Assembly: GCF_016808095.1 (NCBI RefSeq)
Contig: NC_068970.1
Coordinates: 47,465,630-47,529,629 of the forward strand
Length of the DNA stretch: 64,000 nt
Direction of reading: 5' to 3'
Origin: Vigna angularis
Lineage: Eukaryota > Streptophyta > Magnoliopsida > Fabales > Fabaceae
Shown here: piece after piece, positions 1 to 10,285 of the stretch
Layout: each line of letters starts with the position of its first letter
Position numbering within the stretch: the stretch's first letter is position 1
Notes under the pieces: generated by a model
Told to the model about the DNA's origin: nothing
Databases searched by the model: none
What the model saw: only the letters and a program-made list of their open reading frames with translations
Made by a program: the position numbers and the translations under genes

Positions 1-513
1 CCGTGGCTGGACGCTCATGTGCACAAGGGCTGGACCGAAAGCCCTCTCCATCCTAGCCTTGCTGGACCGAAAGCCTTCTCCAATTGAAGCATATTTTTAC
101 ATTGTGGCCCTGACCGTGAATGTGGAGCTGCCCTTTTCTTTGCTATTCAATAGATGAAGCCTCTTGCAGCCAATAAAGAAGCCCAACAAAAATTGAAGCT
201 GCTCCCTCCAAAACGGATTAGCACATCTTTTTCTATTCAAGACAAAATAAATCAATTCAGCATAGTTTCTTCCAAGTACATAACACCGTGTGCAAATGAA
301 TACATTCCAAATATCCTAAAATGTATTTCAAAACTTTCCTGCAATCAATAATGCAAATAATAGCCTCAGATAATTCAAATTAATTAAAATAAGAATTTCT
401 GATGAAATTAAGCATAATTAGCGAAAACGGAAAAATACCGGACATTTAAGCATAATTCTCCGATTAATTCTAGCATAATAAACTAAGTGAAGTTGAGAAA
501 ATATTGACTCTCA
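1..513 (-). mobile_element. Partial LTR, older relative of the 21-40 kb retroelement
   Basis: Read on the minus strand from 513 downwards, this stretch follows the first ~490 bases of the LTRs at 21324, 29489 and 37665 with many substitutions and small indels. Shared landmarks are the start (TGAGAGTCAA here, TGATGAATCA there), the phrase CACTTAGTTTATTATGC, the block with TCCGTTTTGGAGGGAG, and GAATAG-AAAGAAA-GGGCAGCT. It begins exactly where copia #1 loses its reverse transcriptase, so the element inserted there. The rest lies outside the window. Divergence from the young copies is obvious by eye, so it is an older insertion of the same family. Confidence 0.8.
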
Positions 514-1917
514 ACTCCTCCATCATAGCCTCTTTTCATTCTTCTATATCAATAACTTGCTTCCAAGTGAGTGTTTCACCATCGGCTAAGAAGGCAAGAT
601 GAATCAAATCACCAGAGTCTGCAATATCGTTATCTGTAGACACTTCATGACCTATAAGTCTAGTTGAGGGAAACCGAGATCTCTACGGTCTTCTGTTGTT
701 AACTTCTACATCAACAACTACTTGTTCAATCTCATCAGACTTCTTCTCCTCCAGCCAGCTAGACACAACAACACTTGGATTCAAGTCAGTCTTTGCTTCA
801 ACCCAATTGAATGTAGCAGCTTCATCTACTATCACGTCTTTGTTGATCACGATTTGCCTCTCCTCTGGATCATATAGCCTGTAAGCGCCTATTGGGTGGT
901 AACCTACTAGGATGAGAGTCTCACTTATGTCATCTAGCTTCTTCCTACTTTCATCTGGGACGTGCTTGTGGCAAACCGATCCAAAAATCCTCAAGTGATG
1001 CACATCAGGTTTCTTTCCTGAACAAGCCTTCTGAGCTGCAATATGGTAAAGCTTTAGTCGGGCTCCTGTTCAACAAGTAGGCTGTAGTTGAAACTGCTTC
1101 TCCCCATAAGTAATGAGGTAGCTTCCTCCCCTTGATCATACACCTGGTTATATCCAAGAGCATCTTGTTTCTTCTCTCTACTAATCCATTGTGCTGGGGT
1201 GTGTAAGGAGCTATAACTTCGTGCACAATTCCTTTGTCATCACAGAATCTACTCATTTCACCAGAGTTAAATTCGCTTTCACCGTCAGTCCTGAGAATTC
1301 TGATTTGCATGTCAGATTGCCTCTCCACCATAGAACAGAATTTAACAAAGTGAGTTTAAACTTCTTTCTTTTCTTTTAAGAGATAAACCCAGATTTTTCT
1401 AGACCATTCATCTACAAAAAGTAAAAAATATTTGTTACCTTCAAAGGATGACATGTCAAAGGACCGCACACGTCTGAATGCACAACATCCAATAGTTGTC
1501 TTGCTCTCTTCGAAGCGAACCTTTTAAACATCTTCCTGACTTGTTTCCCGACTGCACAACCTTCACAAATTTTGTTTGGTGCTATGATCAGAGGAACTCC
1601 CTTCACCAATTCTTTGCCTTTTAATTGACCCAAGCTTCTAAAATTCAAATGCCCGAATCTGTAGTGCCATAGTCATCCTTCATCTTCAGCGTTGACAGCA
1701 GCAAAACACTAAACGTTAACAACATTTAGATTCACCTTGAACATTCGGTTTCTGGCAAGACAAGCCTTGAGCACTAGACGTTGCCTTTCATCAAACACTT
1801 CTATGTGCCTTTGTTGCATTGACATTGTGTATCCTTTTTCAAGTAGCTGTCCCAGACTCAGCAAGTTACTTTTCATTGACGACACATACAGCACATTATT
1901 CACGTATGCAGATCTGT
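514..1917 (-). pseudogene. Copia #1 pol, protease end to start of RT (broken)
   Basis: This minus-strand piece resumes directly after the CACTA insertion with the copia motif NNVLYVSSMKSNLLSLGQ. It continues into a GAG-pre-integrase block with a CEGCAVGKQ zinc-binding half and the integrase start SDVCGPL. The integrase core shows LRTDGESEFNS and TPQHNGLVERRN, carrying the second Asp and the Glu. It then runs through the HLRIFGSVCHKHVP and LVGYHP regions to the start of RT (AMMEEL), where it is cut. The family is integrase/RT of Ty1/copia. There are stops or frameshifts near 1005, 1331-1412 and 1648-1709, so no full product can be made. Confidence 0.85.
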
Positions 1918-1920
1918 CAT

Positions 1921-2200
1921 CCTACAAGAAAAATGTCATTTACATACGGATTATTATATACAGATTTTGATTAATAGATAAAAATTTCATTATATACGAA
2001 TTTTATATACGGATAAGTTAAATACGGATTTTTTTGTATATAATGAGAAAAAAATTTATATACAAATTTTCCGTATATAAAATCGATATGTAATGGTAAC
2101 ATCTTTTGGGGAAGTTTTGTGAAAGATAAATCCTTATATAAAATCTGTATCTAAGCAGTTATATACGGATTTTATAATAAATAATAAAAATAATTAAAAA
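1921..2200. repeat. Left subterminal repeats of the CACTA element
   Basis: The motif TATATACGGATTTT and variants (tatatacaaattt, tatacgaatttt, ccgtatataaaa) recur about ten times in direct and inverted orientation. In CACTA elements such repeats bind the element's own regulatory protein; that role is inferred here from position only. Confidence 0.7.
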
Positions 2201-3682
2201 ACTAAACCTAATAGAAAACGTAAGAGTCAGAATCAATACTCCAAATTTCTCTTCTACTCCTTCTTCTTCCCTCTCGTCCAGCCATCGAGCCCCTCTTCTT
2301 CCTCACGCCTCTTGTTCTTCCCTCTCGAGCTCTTGTTCTTCCCTTTCATCGAACCATTTTTATCCATCCCTTCTTCTCTAGCCTCGATTGAAATCCTAAC
2401 CTCCACTGCAAACGCCTCTTTCGTGTTTCCCTCTCCTCGAACCCTAGCCGCTACCACGTACTCCATTACAAGGTTGAGGGGACTAGAGACCGCTCCACCA
2501 GTCATGCCTCCTCGTTGGCTCTCCCCTTGGAACCCTAACTCATTCTTAGACTCACGTGGAGACGACTGGAATGGTAGCATCGAAGTCTCGTGCTTACTGA
2601 CTAAAGCTTTCTCACTCACACTCTCTCATGGTCACTGGTAGAGAAGAAGAATGTCCCACACTAACTATTCTTCTCGCTCACGCTCACTCAAAGAGAAGAA
2701 GTTCGTCCATTATTCTCGTGTTCACTCACCTTGTTGGACATCATGCTCACTTGGGAGAGTTATTCATTCAATCGGTAAGTTTCTTCGTTTAAACCTTCTT
2801 CTTTGCTCGTCCCCTAAATCCCTAAATCCTTAAGTCCATAAATCCCTCTCTTCTCTGTTGAGATTGATGCAGAATGGTCCGTTGTGGGGTTTGCGCAAAG
2901 ATTCACCGAATATATTCGTTTGTTCTTGAATATGTAGTTGATTTTGATGAATAGAGCTTCTGAAATGTGAAAGACGGTGATGGACTTATTCCTAGGCCAA
3001 ACCATGGAAGTGAGAGTGCAAAAGAAGAAGAGAGAGACCGGAGAGTGGGTCGCCGTTGATGCCAAGACCAAACCCCTCTTGGAGCTCCAGACGAGGTTAA
3101 ATCACTTAGTTTTCTTCTTCATTACAATGTCCTATACTCTTATTTTCTACTGTGAAACCTCGGACATTTGTCAACCATTATGCCAAGGAAATTGAAATTC
3201 CTACTTTGTATTTTGTATCATCAAATCTTATACTACATTTCATTGCTTTTTCTGTTTTGTTTTTCGTTGAAAGGGTAGGTAGTATGTTTTGGAAGTTAAT
3301 TTTACCTCTAGTTGACGAATGTCTTCTTTATCTTTAAATGTGGAATGACAGGTGAAGTTTGCCTTAGACATTGTGGTCCTGTATTGTAGCTTTGCAACAG
3401 TTTGCTTCCCTACTTATCCTGTATTAGGTTCCTTCCTCTACATAGTTCATTGGTCTATCATGATCCCATTTCAATTTAATTGGCCATGGAGCTTTCTCAT
3501 TCTAGTGTCTTCTAATTCTTAGTTCTGGTGCAAGTGTCTGGTTTGAAGTCCATCACATCTAAACACCTGGCATTGGCAAGTCAAGTAATTAGTTTCGTAC
3601 ATGTTATTATTCCTGGTTCAAACTCACTCACCTAAATGAAGTTTTTAATGCGTTTTCTCTGGGATGTATTGAGTTCTCTTAG
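2201..3682. other. CACTA interior: CT-rich block and unidentified exon-like sequence
   Basis: Positions 2235-2350 are rich in CTTCTTCCCTCTCG, like a plant 5' leader. An open stretch near 2977-3100 (reads VQKKKRETGEWVAVDAKTK) looks exon-like and is followed by a possible donor (gag|gttaaa), but I do not recognise the protein. 3100-3680 is T-rich and intron-like. The block could be the 5' part of a captured gene, possibly the one that supplies the MAP65-like exons downstream, but nothing links them directly. Confidence 0.4.
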
Positions 3683-3994
3683 GAGAAACCAACTAATGAG
3701 CAAAAGAAGTTTAGCCATGTTACTCCATTAATTTTAGCATTAGCGGATGAAGTGTCAACCCGTGGTTATCTTTCTTTAGAAGTCATTGAGCAGGTGAAAC
3801 TTTTGTTGATTTGAACTTAGAATACAGATGTTCACTTCAATACTTAAGTATTTGTGGTTTGATCATATATATATTTGCAGGTTGAAGGTGAGGTCCAGCG
3901 ATTAAATGTTGTCAAAGCCAGTAAGATGAAACATTTGATGTTTAAGAGGCAGAATGAGCTTAAAGAATTTTACAGAGGAGTTCACATGGTTTGA
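3683..3994 (+). pseudogene. Captured MAP65-like microtubule-associated protein fragment (two exons)
   Basis: Exon A (3683-3793) lies between ttctcttag and gag-cag|gtgaaa. Exon B (from 3881) follows atatttgcag. Joined in phase, they give FSHVTPLILALADEVS, then LSLEVIEQ, VEGEVQRLNVVKASKMK and FKRQNELKEFYRGVHM. This is the conserved core of plant MAP65/PRC1/Ase1 proteins, which cross-link antiparallel microtubules. The frame closes at 3994 just after the conserved segment, and the rest of the gene is not present. Intron retention with intact splice sites shows the fragment was captured at DNA level, not by retroposition. Family assignment is from recognition of the motif, not a search. Confidence 0.75.
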
Positions 3995-4965
3995 AGGAAT
4001 TACAGAGTTTCCTTGATAACTTGGGTAATTGAGTTCCTTCAATTTTCTTCTTTTTGAGGATTAAGATTCATTTGTAAGTGTAGGTGTAGTATGCTTGAGA
4101 GAAAACTTTGACTATAACATATGCCATCTAGTCGACATTTAATTTAGTTCTTGGATGTTTACAATCACTGCCACTGTCTCTAAATCATTCTTGTTACATT
4201 TCTGCATAATCAGTACGCATGGTTATGTGATGCATTTCAACAATCTTGTTCTTTTTAATAGGAGTATTACATGGTTCAGATAAACTTTTATGTAAAACAG
4301 ATCATTTTTGAATTTCATCTTGCTTATCATGTTTAAATTTTTTGTATACATTACATTATTAGTTCTAAGACATCCTCCATGCTTAGTCTCTTTTTTATGC
4401 AGATTCATCACGAGGCGCGTCACCCTAAGATCCCCTTTGAGGAGGACAAGGTCGTCAACCTTCACGCCATAATCACCAGCGAATCGTCGAAGTCGCGTCC
4501 AAGCATTCGCGGAAGCCACAAGAAATGCTTAGATTTTGGAAACGAGATACTCTTTGCATTTTTAACTTAGTCGTATTTTTGGGAAGACTTAAGCTCTAAC
4601 CATGTCATCTTCAAATGACCACTAACCAGGTAGTAAATGTTGTATTTTCTCTTTGTTAATATTTCTTGTTCCACTTTTCAATATTTTTATTTGGTATATT
4701 ATTGCTTCATAGTTACTGGAAGGGATGACTTTACCGTTGATGATGGCAAGTTTACATGAATCTCAACCACTGTCTTGGCTTTTGAATAATGATAATCATC
4801 AATTATTGTTACCAAATGACTTTTGAATAATTTTATTGATACAAGAATTGGATAAGATAACATTTACTGCCGTGTTATAGTTTGAGAGCATTGGTTATGG
4901 TTATTGCTTGTGTTTATGTTATGATTTATTGTGAGTGATTTTGAACTGACTTTGTGAGTTAATTT
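3995..4965. other. CACTA interior without a recognised gene
   Basis: AT-rich, intron-like sequence. One GC-richer island at 4402-4530 follows a good acceptor (ttttttatgcag) and stays open to a stop at 4570 (HHEARHPKIPFEEDK start), so it may be another captured exon. I cannot name the protein. Confidence 0.35.
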
Positions 4966-5168
4966 GGGAGAAGAAAGTTTTGGATGTGGGGACTAGAAGT
5001 GGCATTCTTGCTATATGGTCAGCTCAAGCAGGCGTGAGGAAGGTGTATGCAGTGGAAGCGACGAAGATGTCAGAACAAGCCCGTGCACTAGTCAAAGCGA
5101 ATAATCTCCAGAATGTAGTTGAGGTCATCGAGGGATCAATGGAGGATGTTACCTTGCTTTAGAAAGGT
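4966..5168 (+). pseudogene. Captured PRMT10-like arginine methyltransferase fragment
   Basis: The open stretch reads EKKVLDVGTRSGILAIW, then SAQAGVRKVYAVEATKMS, ARALVKANNLQNVVEV and IEGSMEDVTL. This is SAM-binding motif I, post-I and motif II of plant class I protein arginine methyltransferases, closest in my memory to PRMT10. PRMTs methylate arginine in nuclear and RNA-binding proteins. Two defects are visible: the glycine of VLDVGTGSG is Arg, and a stop follows VTLL where the family continues. Only this exon is present, so it cannot encode an enzyme. It lies in the same orientation as the MAP65-like fragment 1 kb upstream. Confidence 0.85.
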
Positions 5169-6072
5169 TAGAATTAATGAGATCTGTTTAGTTTGTTTGA
5201 TATAACTTTTTTTTTCTGGTTCTTGTGTACATTAATGATTTCAAAAATGACATTTACTCTGTTTCCTGTTTTTAAGGATTTGTGGTGGAAGAAAACATGC
5301 TCGTGACCACTAGCTCAAACTGACAGGAGTGATGTATGTATTGTCGCAACTATTTTTCTACCGCAACTATTTTTCTGTCTCAAAGCAGAGAAAAAATTAT
5401 TTTGATGCATTGATGTTGTGTTCTCATTTGCTCCCTACCACCTTAGCTATTAATCCATTTTGTGTTTTGGTTGTGTCAATTAAAATCGATATTGTGTAGT
5501 TCCTTTTTCATTCTACTGGAGTATTTTTGGTCACTTGATATTTGAAGCAAAACTATTGTCCCAAAAAAGATGTAATCCTTAAATTTCAACAATTGTTTCC
5601 ACGTTTCAAACCAAGCTACGAAGAAGGCACAAAGTTTTGTTTTGTGTAACATATTCTATAGTTTTCAATGGAATTGGTTAGCTTCAAAATTCTTATTTCA
5701 TAGTCATTACTCATTAGTCAAAAAATATAGTGCCAAACTTGTCTCATGAATTAAATACAAAACTACTCAGTGCTTGTCTATTTACATTAGATTCATTGTC
5801 TTGGCATGTAGTGCGCACTATGCTCATTTCATCACATTACCAATGGTGATAATTTACATGTATAAATAATTTGGTTGTTGCCTGATGGTGATAATTTACA
5901 TGTATAAAAAGACTATCCCTAGATGGCATGTATACTCTATAAAAGGGAAAGCCATTGGTTTGTTCATGGCATTTTTATTGACTCTGGGATTAGTGTGGAA
6001 CCTGTGGAAAATAGTTACTACTTTTTTTTCGTATATATATATATATAACTAGATTTAAACACTTTTGGTATA
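5169..6072. other. CACTA interior, non-coding
   Basis: AT-rich with no gene seen. A short direct duplication (ggtgataatttacatgtataaa at about 5845 and 5886) and a TA microsatellite at about 6032-6050 precede the insertion site of copia #2. Confidence 0.6.
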
Positions 6073-6279
6073 ACTTGAGATCTAAAAGAGGAGAAAATAT
6101 TTCTCAAATGACTTATTTCATTTCCACTCTTCATCTTACATTTATAGAACTAGAGAGAGTGCTCTCTAGTTGTAATACACTTAACACAACTCACACACCA
6201 CTCATACACACTCACACACAGCTCATACACACTCACACACAGCTCATACACACTCACCCATAAACCAATAATTCTAACA
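6073..6279 (-). repeat. 3' LTR of copia #2 (207 bp)
   Basis: Starts on the minus strand with TGTTAGAATT and ends GATCTCAAGT, so it lacks the usual CA end. It contains three tandem copies of the 21-bp CTCATACACACTCACACACAG-type unit, one more than the 5' LTR. The downstream boundary is set by the GTATA duplication at 6068-6072. Confidence 0.9.
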
Positions 6280-6292
6280 CTCCCCCTCAAGC
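6280..6292 (-). other. Polypurine tract of copia #2
   Basis: On the minus strand TTGAGGGGGAG abuts the 3' LTR start TGTTAG. This is the standard site for plus-strand cDNA priming. The pol stop codon overlaps this end, so coding sequence runs to within 7 bases of the LTR. Confidence 0.85.
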
Positions 6293-9200
6293 TGGAGCAT
6301 ACAAATTGTATGTGCCAAGCTTGGAACAAATAAACTCAATCCGAGGTCCCCTTAATGACTTAGTCAACATATCTGCAAGTTGGTCATTTGATCCAACAAA
6401 CTCAGTACATATTTCTTTTGACAATAACTTTTCCCGAACAAAATGACAATCAATTTCTATATGTTTGGTTCTCTCGTGAAACACTGGATTTGATGCAATG
6501 TGAAGAGCAGCTTGGTTATCACAATACATCTTCATACCCTGGATGTCACAGAAGTTAAGTTCTTGAAGGAACTGCTTCACCCATATAAGTTCACATGTTA
6601 ATGAAGCCATTGCCCTATATTCAGCTTCAGCTGTTGATCGAGCCACTACATTTTGTTTCTTACTTTTCCATGAGATAATGTTTCCTCCAAGGAAAACACA
6701 ATATCCCGTAGTAGATCGTCTATCAATAGGAGAACCTGCCCAATCAGCATCACAATATCCTGATACTTGAAGGCTTCCTTTTTCTTCATATAACAGCCCT
6801 TGCCCAGGAGCCTTTTTTACATACCTTAGAATGCGAATGATAGCATTCCAATGGTCAACACATGGAGCTTGCATGAACTGACTAACCACTCCAACTGCAA
6901 AAGATAGATCCGGCCTTGTAATAGTAAGATAGATTAGTTTTCCAACTAGCCTCCTATATCTCTCTGGGTCGGAGAATAACTCACCTTCTTCTGTTGTTAA
7001 TTTTTGATTTGGATCCATAGGGCTATCAACCGGTCTACAATCAATCATGCCTGTTTCTTGCAAAATATCCAGAGCATACTTCCTTTGGGAGATTACAACT
7101 CCATCTTTTGACTGAGCTACTTCAATGCCTAGGAAGTATTTGAGGCTCCCAAGATCCTTGGTTTGGAAATGTCTACACAAATACTCCTTCAATTGAGATA
7201 TTCCAGTAGTATCATTTCCTGTAATAACTATATCATCAACATATACTATCAAGTAAACACATTTTCCTGGAGACGAATGATAATAAAAGACTGAATGATC
7301 TGCTTCACTGCGTTTTAGCCCAAATTTTTGAACAATGGAGCTAAACTTTCCAAACCAAGCACGTGGTGATTGCTTGAGCCCATATAGAGATCGGTTCAAT
7401 TTACAAACCATACCAGACTCCCCCTGAGCAACAAACCCAGGAGGTTGCTCCATATAAACTTCTTCCTCAAGATCACCATGGAGAAAGGCATTTTTGATAT
7501 CCAGTTGATGAAGTGGCCAATGACGAATGGCTGCCATTGCAAAGAACAATCGAATGGTAGTCATTTTTGCCACGGGAGAGAAGGTATCACAATAATCAAG
7601 ACCATAAACCTGAGTGTACCCTTTTGCAACCAGTCGAGCTTTGAGTCTATCAATGTCACCATTAGGACCGACTTTAATTGCATATACCCATCGACAACCA
7701 ACAGCCTTTTTGCCTGAGGGAAGTGGCACAAGCTCCCAAGTTTGACTGTGGTCAAGAGCCTGCATTTCTTCAATCATGGCTTGTCGCCATCCAGGATGAT
7801 CAAGTGCTTCTTTCACAGTTTTAGGAATAACCACAGCAGATACTGAGGATAAAAGTGAATAAAAGGAGGGAGATACTCTGTGATAACTAAGAAAATTATA
7901 AATGGGATGAGGGTTTCGAGTGGAACGATTACCTTTTCTGAGAGCAATGGGCCAACCAGAATCATCTTCATCAGGAGACGTGACAGGAGATGGTGACGGA
8001 GAAGAATCTGAAGAAGAAGATCCACCATTTTCTGGAAGAGGAGTATCCATCGGGGTACTGTGTCGAAGGATATCAGTATGTGGAGAGGAAGGTTCGGGAG
8101 GACCTTGGGTATGACTTGGATTGACTGAGGTATTTGAGATATTAGACTCAACCACTGGAAGAGGAAGTACCTGTTGGAGGATATGAACATCTTGAACAGA
8201 TGGAGAGAAGAAAGGTGTCTGTTCAAAGAAGGTAACATTAGCAGACATGTAGTATTTTTTGGTTTCAGGAGAGTAACATCGATACCCTTTTTGAAGGCGA
8301 GAGTAGCCCAAAAATACACATTTGATTGCACGAGCAGAGAGTTTGTCGAGCCCCGGAGACATGTCGTGAACAAAACAAACACAACCAAAGACTCGAGGAG
8401 AGGTGTGAAAGAGAAGGTTATTGGGAAAGAGAATGGAGAAAGGAACTTTATTATTGAGAGAGGAGGAGGGCATTCTATTAATAAGAAAACATGCAGTTAA
8501 GATGGCATCCCCCCAGTGATGAACAGGAATATGAGCACCAAGCAAAAGGGTACGAGCCGTTTCAACCAAGTGTCTATTTTTTCTTTCTGCTATACCATCT
8601 TGCTGGGGTGTATGAGGACAAGTGGACTGATGCAAAATACCATGGGAGCTAAGAAGTGAAGAAAAAGTTGATGAGAAATACTCTTTAGCATTATCACTTC
8701 TTAAGACTTTAATAACTTGGCCAAATTGGTTTTTGATTTCATTCAAAAAGGATGTGAAAATGGGTAACAATTCAGAGCGATCTTTCATCAGATAAACCCA
8801 AGTACATCTAGAATACTCATCAATAAAGGTAACAAAATACCGAAAACCAAAAGAAGAGACGCGACTAGGTCCCCAAACATCAGAATGAATAATAGAAAAA
8901 CTAGAAGTACACATTGATTGAGATCTTTTAGGAAAGACAGATCTAACATGTTTTCCTAGTTGACAAGACTCACATTCTAAAGTCTGAAGACCACTAAGTT
9001 CAGGACACATCTTTTTTAATTTTGACAAGTTAGGATGGCCAAACCGATCATGTAACACTTTAGGAGGAAGAGCGGCAACACAAGATACCCGTGGACGAAA
9101 TCCAAAATGGTATAAACCTCCAGCTTCATATCCTTCTCCAATCTGTCTCCCCGAGCCACGCTCCTGTATAACAAAAGATTTTGAATCAAACGTTATTGAA

Positions 9201-9685
9201 CAATTTAATATTTTGGTTAACTGACTTAGGGAAATTAAATTGAATGGACAGCTAGGAACAAAAAGAACGGATTTCAGAGTTAGAGAGGGAGACAGGGAAA
9301 CTTGACCGACTCCCTTTGAACAAATTTTAGAGCCATTTGCAAGGGTAATGAAATGGGGTTTTTCTTGGAGGGAAAGATTTGAGAACAATGAGGTATTACC
9401 AGAAATGTGATCAGAAGCACCCGAATCAATTACCCATGAATTTGGACCTGCCATGGATTGAGAAATGCAAGCTGTGGACGTACTTGAGGACTGAGAGATA
9501 TTAGCGCTTTTTGAAGGAAAACCATGCAAGGAGTAGCAGTTTTCTCGGGTGTGACCCATCCTGTTACAGTAAGAGCATTGACGTCCTCGACCTCCACGTC
9601 CTCCACGACCTCCTCCTCTAGTTCCACGTCCTCCTCTTCCTCGCGTGGCAACCATGACAGATGGTTCTATTGTTTCATGAGCTTC
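6287..9685 (-). CDS. Copia #2 pol polyprotein (protease, integrase, RT, RNase H)
   Basis: The open frame is 1,122 codons from the ATG at 9655, and the same frame runs on upstream to the TAG at 9686. Order by residue from that ATG: glycine/arginine-rich RGG start; zinc knuckle C27-C30-H35-C40; aspartic protease DSG at 77-79; GAG-pre-integrase zinc site H202, H207, C228, C231; integrase core D259, D321, E357; RT with YVDD at 805-808; RNase H with YCDADWAG near 967 and STAEAEYRA near 1007. This is the normal Ty1/copia order and length, with no frameshift seen. The N-terminal zinc knuckle really belongs to gag, so 9655 is probably not a true start. Expression would need readthrough of the upstream TAG, or the TAG is an inactivating mutation. 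Confidence 0.93.
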   Translation of the reverse strand, partial: EAHETIEPSVMVATRGRGGRGTRGGGRGGRGGRGRQCSYCNRMGHTRENCYSLHGFPSKSANISQSSSTSTACISQSMAGPNSWVIDSGASDHISGNTSLFSNLSLQEKPHFITLANGSKICSKGVGQVSLSPSLTLKSVLFVPSCPFNLISLSQLTKILNCSITFDSKSFVIQERGSGRQIGEGYEAGGLYHFGFRPRVSCVAALPPKVLHDRFGHPNLSKLKKMCPELSGLQTLECESCQLGKHVRSVFPKRSQSMCTSSFSIIHSDVWGPSRVSSFGFRYFVTFIDEYSRCTWVYLMKDRSELLPIFTSFLNEIKNQFGQVIKVLRSDNAKEYFSSTFSSLLSSHGILHQSTCPHTPQQDGIAERKNRHLVETARTLLLGAHIPVHHWGDAILTACFLINRMPSSSLNNKVPFSILFPNNLLFHTSPRVFGCVCFVHDMSPGLDKLSARAIKCVFLGYSRLQKGYRCYSPETKKYYMSANVTFFEQTPFFSPSVQDVHILQQVLPLPVVESNISNTSVNPSHTQGPPEPSSPHTDILRHSTPMDTPLPENGGSSSSDSSPSPSPVTSPDEDDSGWPIALRKGNRSTRNPHPIYNFLSYHRVSPSFYSLLSSVSAVVIPKTVKEALDHPGWRQAMIEEMQALDHSQTWELVPLPSGKKAVGCRWVYAIKVGPNGDIDRLKARLVAKGYTQVYGLDYCDTFSPVAKMTTIRLFFAMAAIRHWPLHQLDIKNAFLHGDLEEEVYMEQPPGFVAQGESGMVCKLNRSLYGLKQSPRAWFGKFSSIVQKFGLKRSEADHSVFYYHSSPGKCVYLIVYVDDIVITGNDTTGISQLKEYLCRHFQTKDLGSLKYFLGIEVAQSKDGVVISQRKYALDILQETGMIDCRPVDSPMDPNQKLTTEEGELFSDPERYRRLVGKLIYLTITRPDLSFAVGVVSQFMQAPCVDHWNAIIRILRYVKKAPGQGLLYEEKGSLQVSGYCDADWAGSPIDRRSTTGYCVFLGGNIISWKSKKQNVVARSTAEAEYRAMASLTCELIWVKQFLQELNFCDIQGMKMYCDNQAALHIASNPVFHERTKHIEIDCHFVREKLLSKEICTEFVGSNDQLADMLTKSLRGPRIEFICSKLGTYNLYAPA

Positions 9686-10285
9686 CTAAGACTGAGACAC
9701 AGGAACACGAAGAAGACGTGTGGTCAAAGCTTCCAAGGAAGGGACTTCATGACTTGTCAGAAGTTGATCTCTGATGTGATTCAAATCTGGATGCAAAGTA
9801 CGGAGGATCATCACCATATAATACTGGTCAAGTTTCTTTTTGATATCTTCTGAAGATTCCAAGAACATTCTCAATTCTTCCACAGCTGCTTGGGCTTCAG
9901 TCATGAAGGAGACCATATCATGATCTATCATTTTGAGACAGGCGAGCTTGTTTGCAGTATCATAGAGACGTTGAATATCATTAGCATAAATGCTTTGAGC
10001 TTTCTTCCAAAAGGTGTGACATGTCTTGAAGGCTCTAAGAGATATCAAAAGTCGGGGTTCCACAGATTGCCACAATAGGGCACATAATTGAAAATCAGCT
10101 TGTTTCCATTGTTCAGCCATGTCAGATGGTACTTGACTCCCATCTTGCTCAAGGTGGTCATAACGTCCTTGACCAAGGAACCACATTTCTACAGCACCAG
10201 ACCAAGACATATAATTCTTTCCATTTAGCTTTTCGGAAGTGATTGAGGGACTTCCAGAGAAAGAGAGAGCACTTCCAGATGCCAT
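9686..10285 (-). CDS. Copia #2 gag (capsid part)
   Basis: 199 codons from ATG (MASGSALSFSGSPS) ending in TAG at 9686-9688. The sequence LNGKNYMSWSGAVEMWFLGQ and the later RLYDTANKL block are the UBN2/retrotran_gag fold of plant copia capsids, which packages the RNA. The frame is continuous with pol apart from this single TAG, and the zinc knuckle lies on the pol side of it. The codon after the stop is GAA, so this is not the classic readthrough context, and I favour a recent nonsense mutation. Confidence 0.88.
   Translation of the reverse strand: MASGSALSFSGSPSITSEKLNGKNYMSWSGAVEMWFLGQGRYDHLEQDGSQVPSDMAEQWKQADFQLCALLWQSVEPRLLISLRAFKTCHTFWKKAQSIYANDIQRLYDTANKLACLKMIDHDMVSFMTEAQAAVEELRMFLESSEDIKKKLDQYYMVMILRTLHPDLNHIRDQLLTSHEVPSLEALTTRLLRVPVSQS

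Noticed and set aside
2254..2619. 121-codon minus-strand frame rich in Glu, Lys and Arg
   Set aside because: Complement of the CT-rich leader-like block; no recognised domain.
7813..8388. 191-codon open frame on the coding strand of copia #2 in another frame
   Set aside because: It is a shadow of the pol frame and has no recognisable domain.
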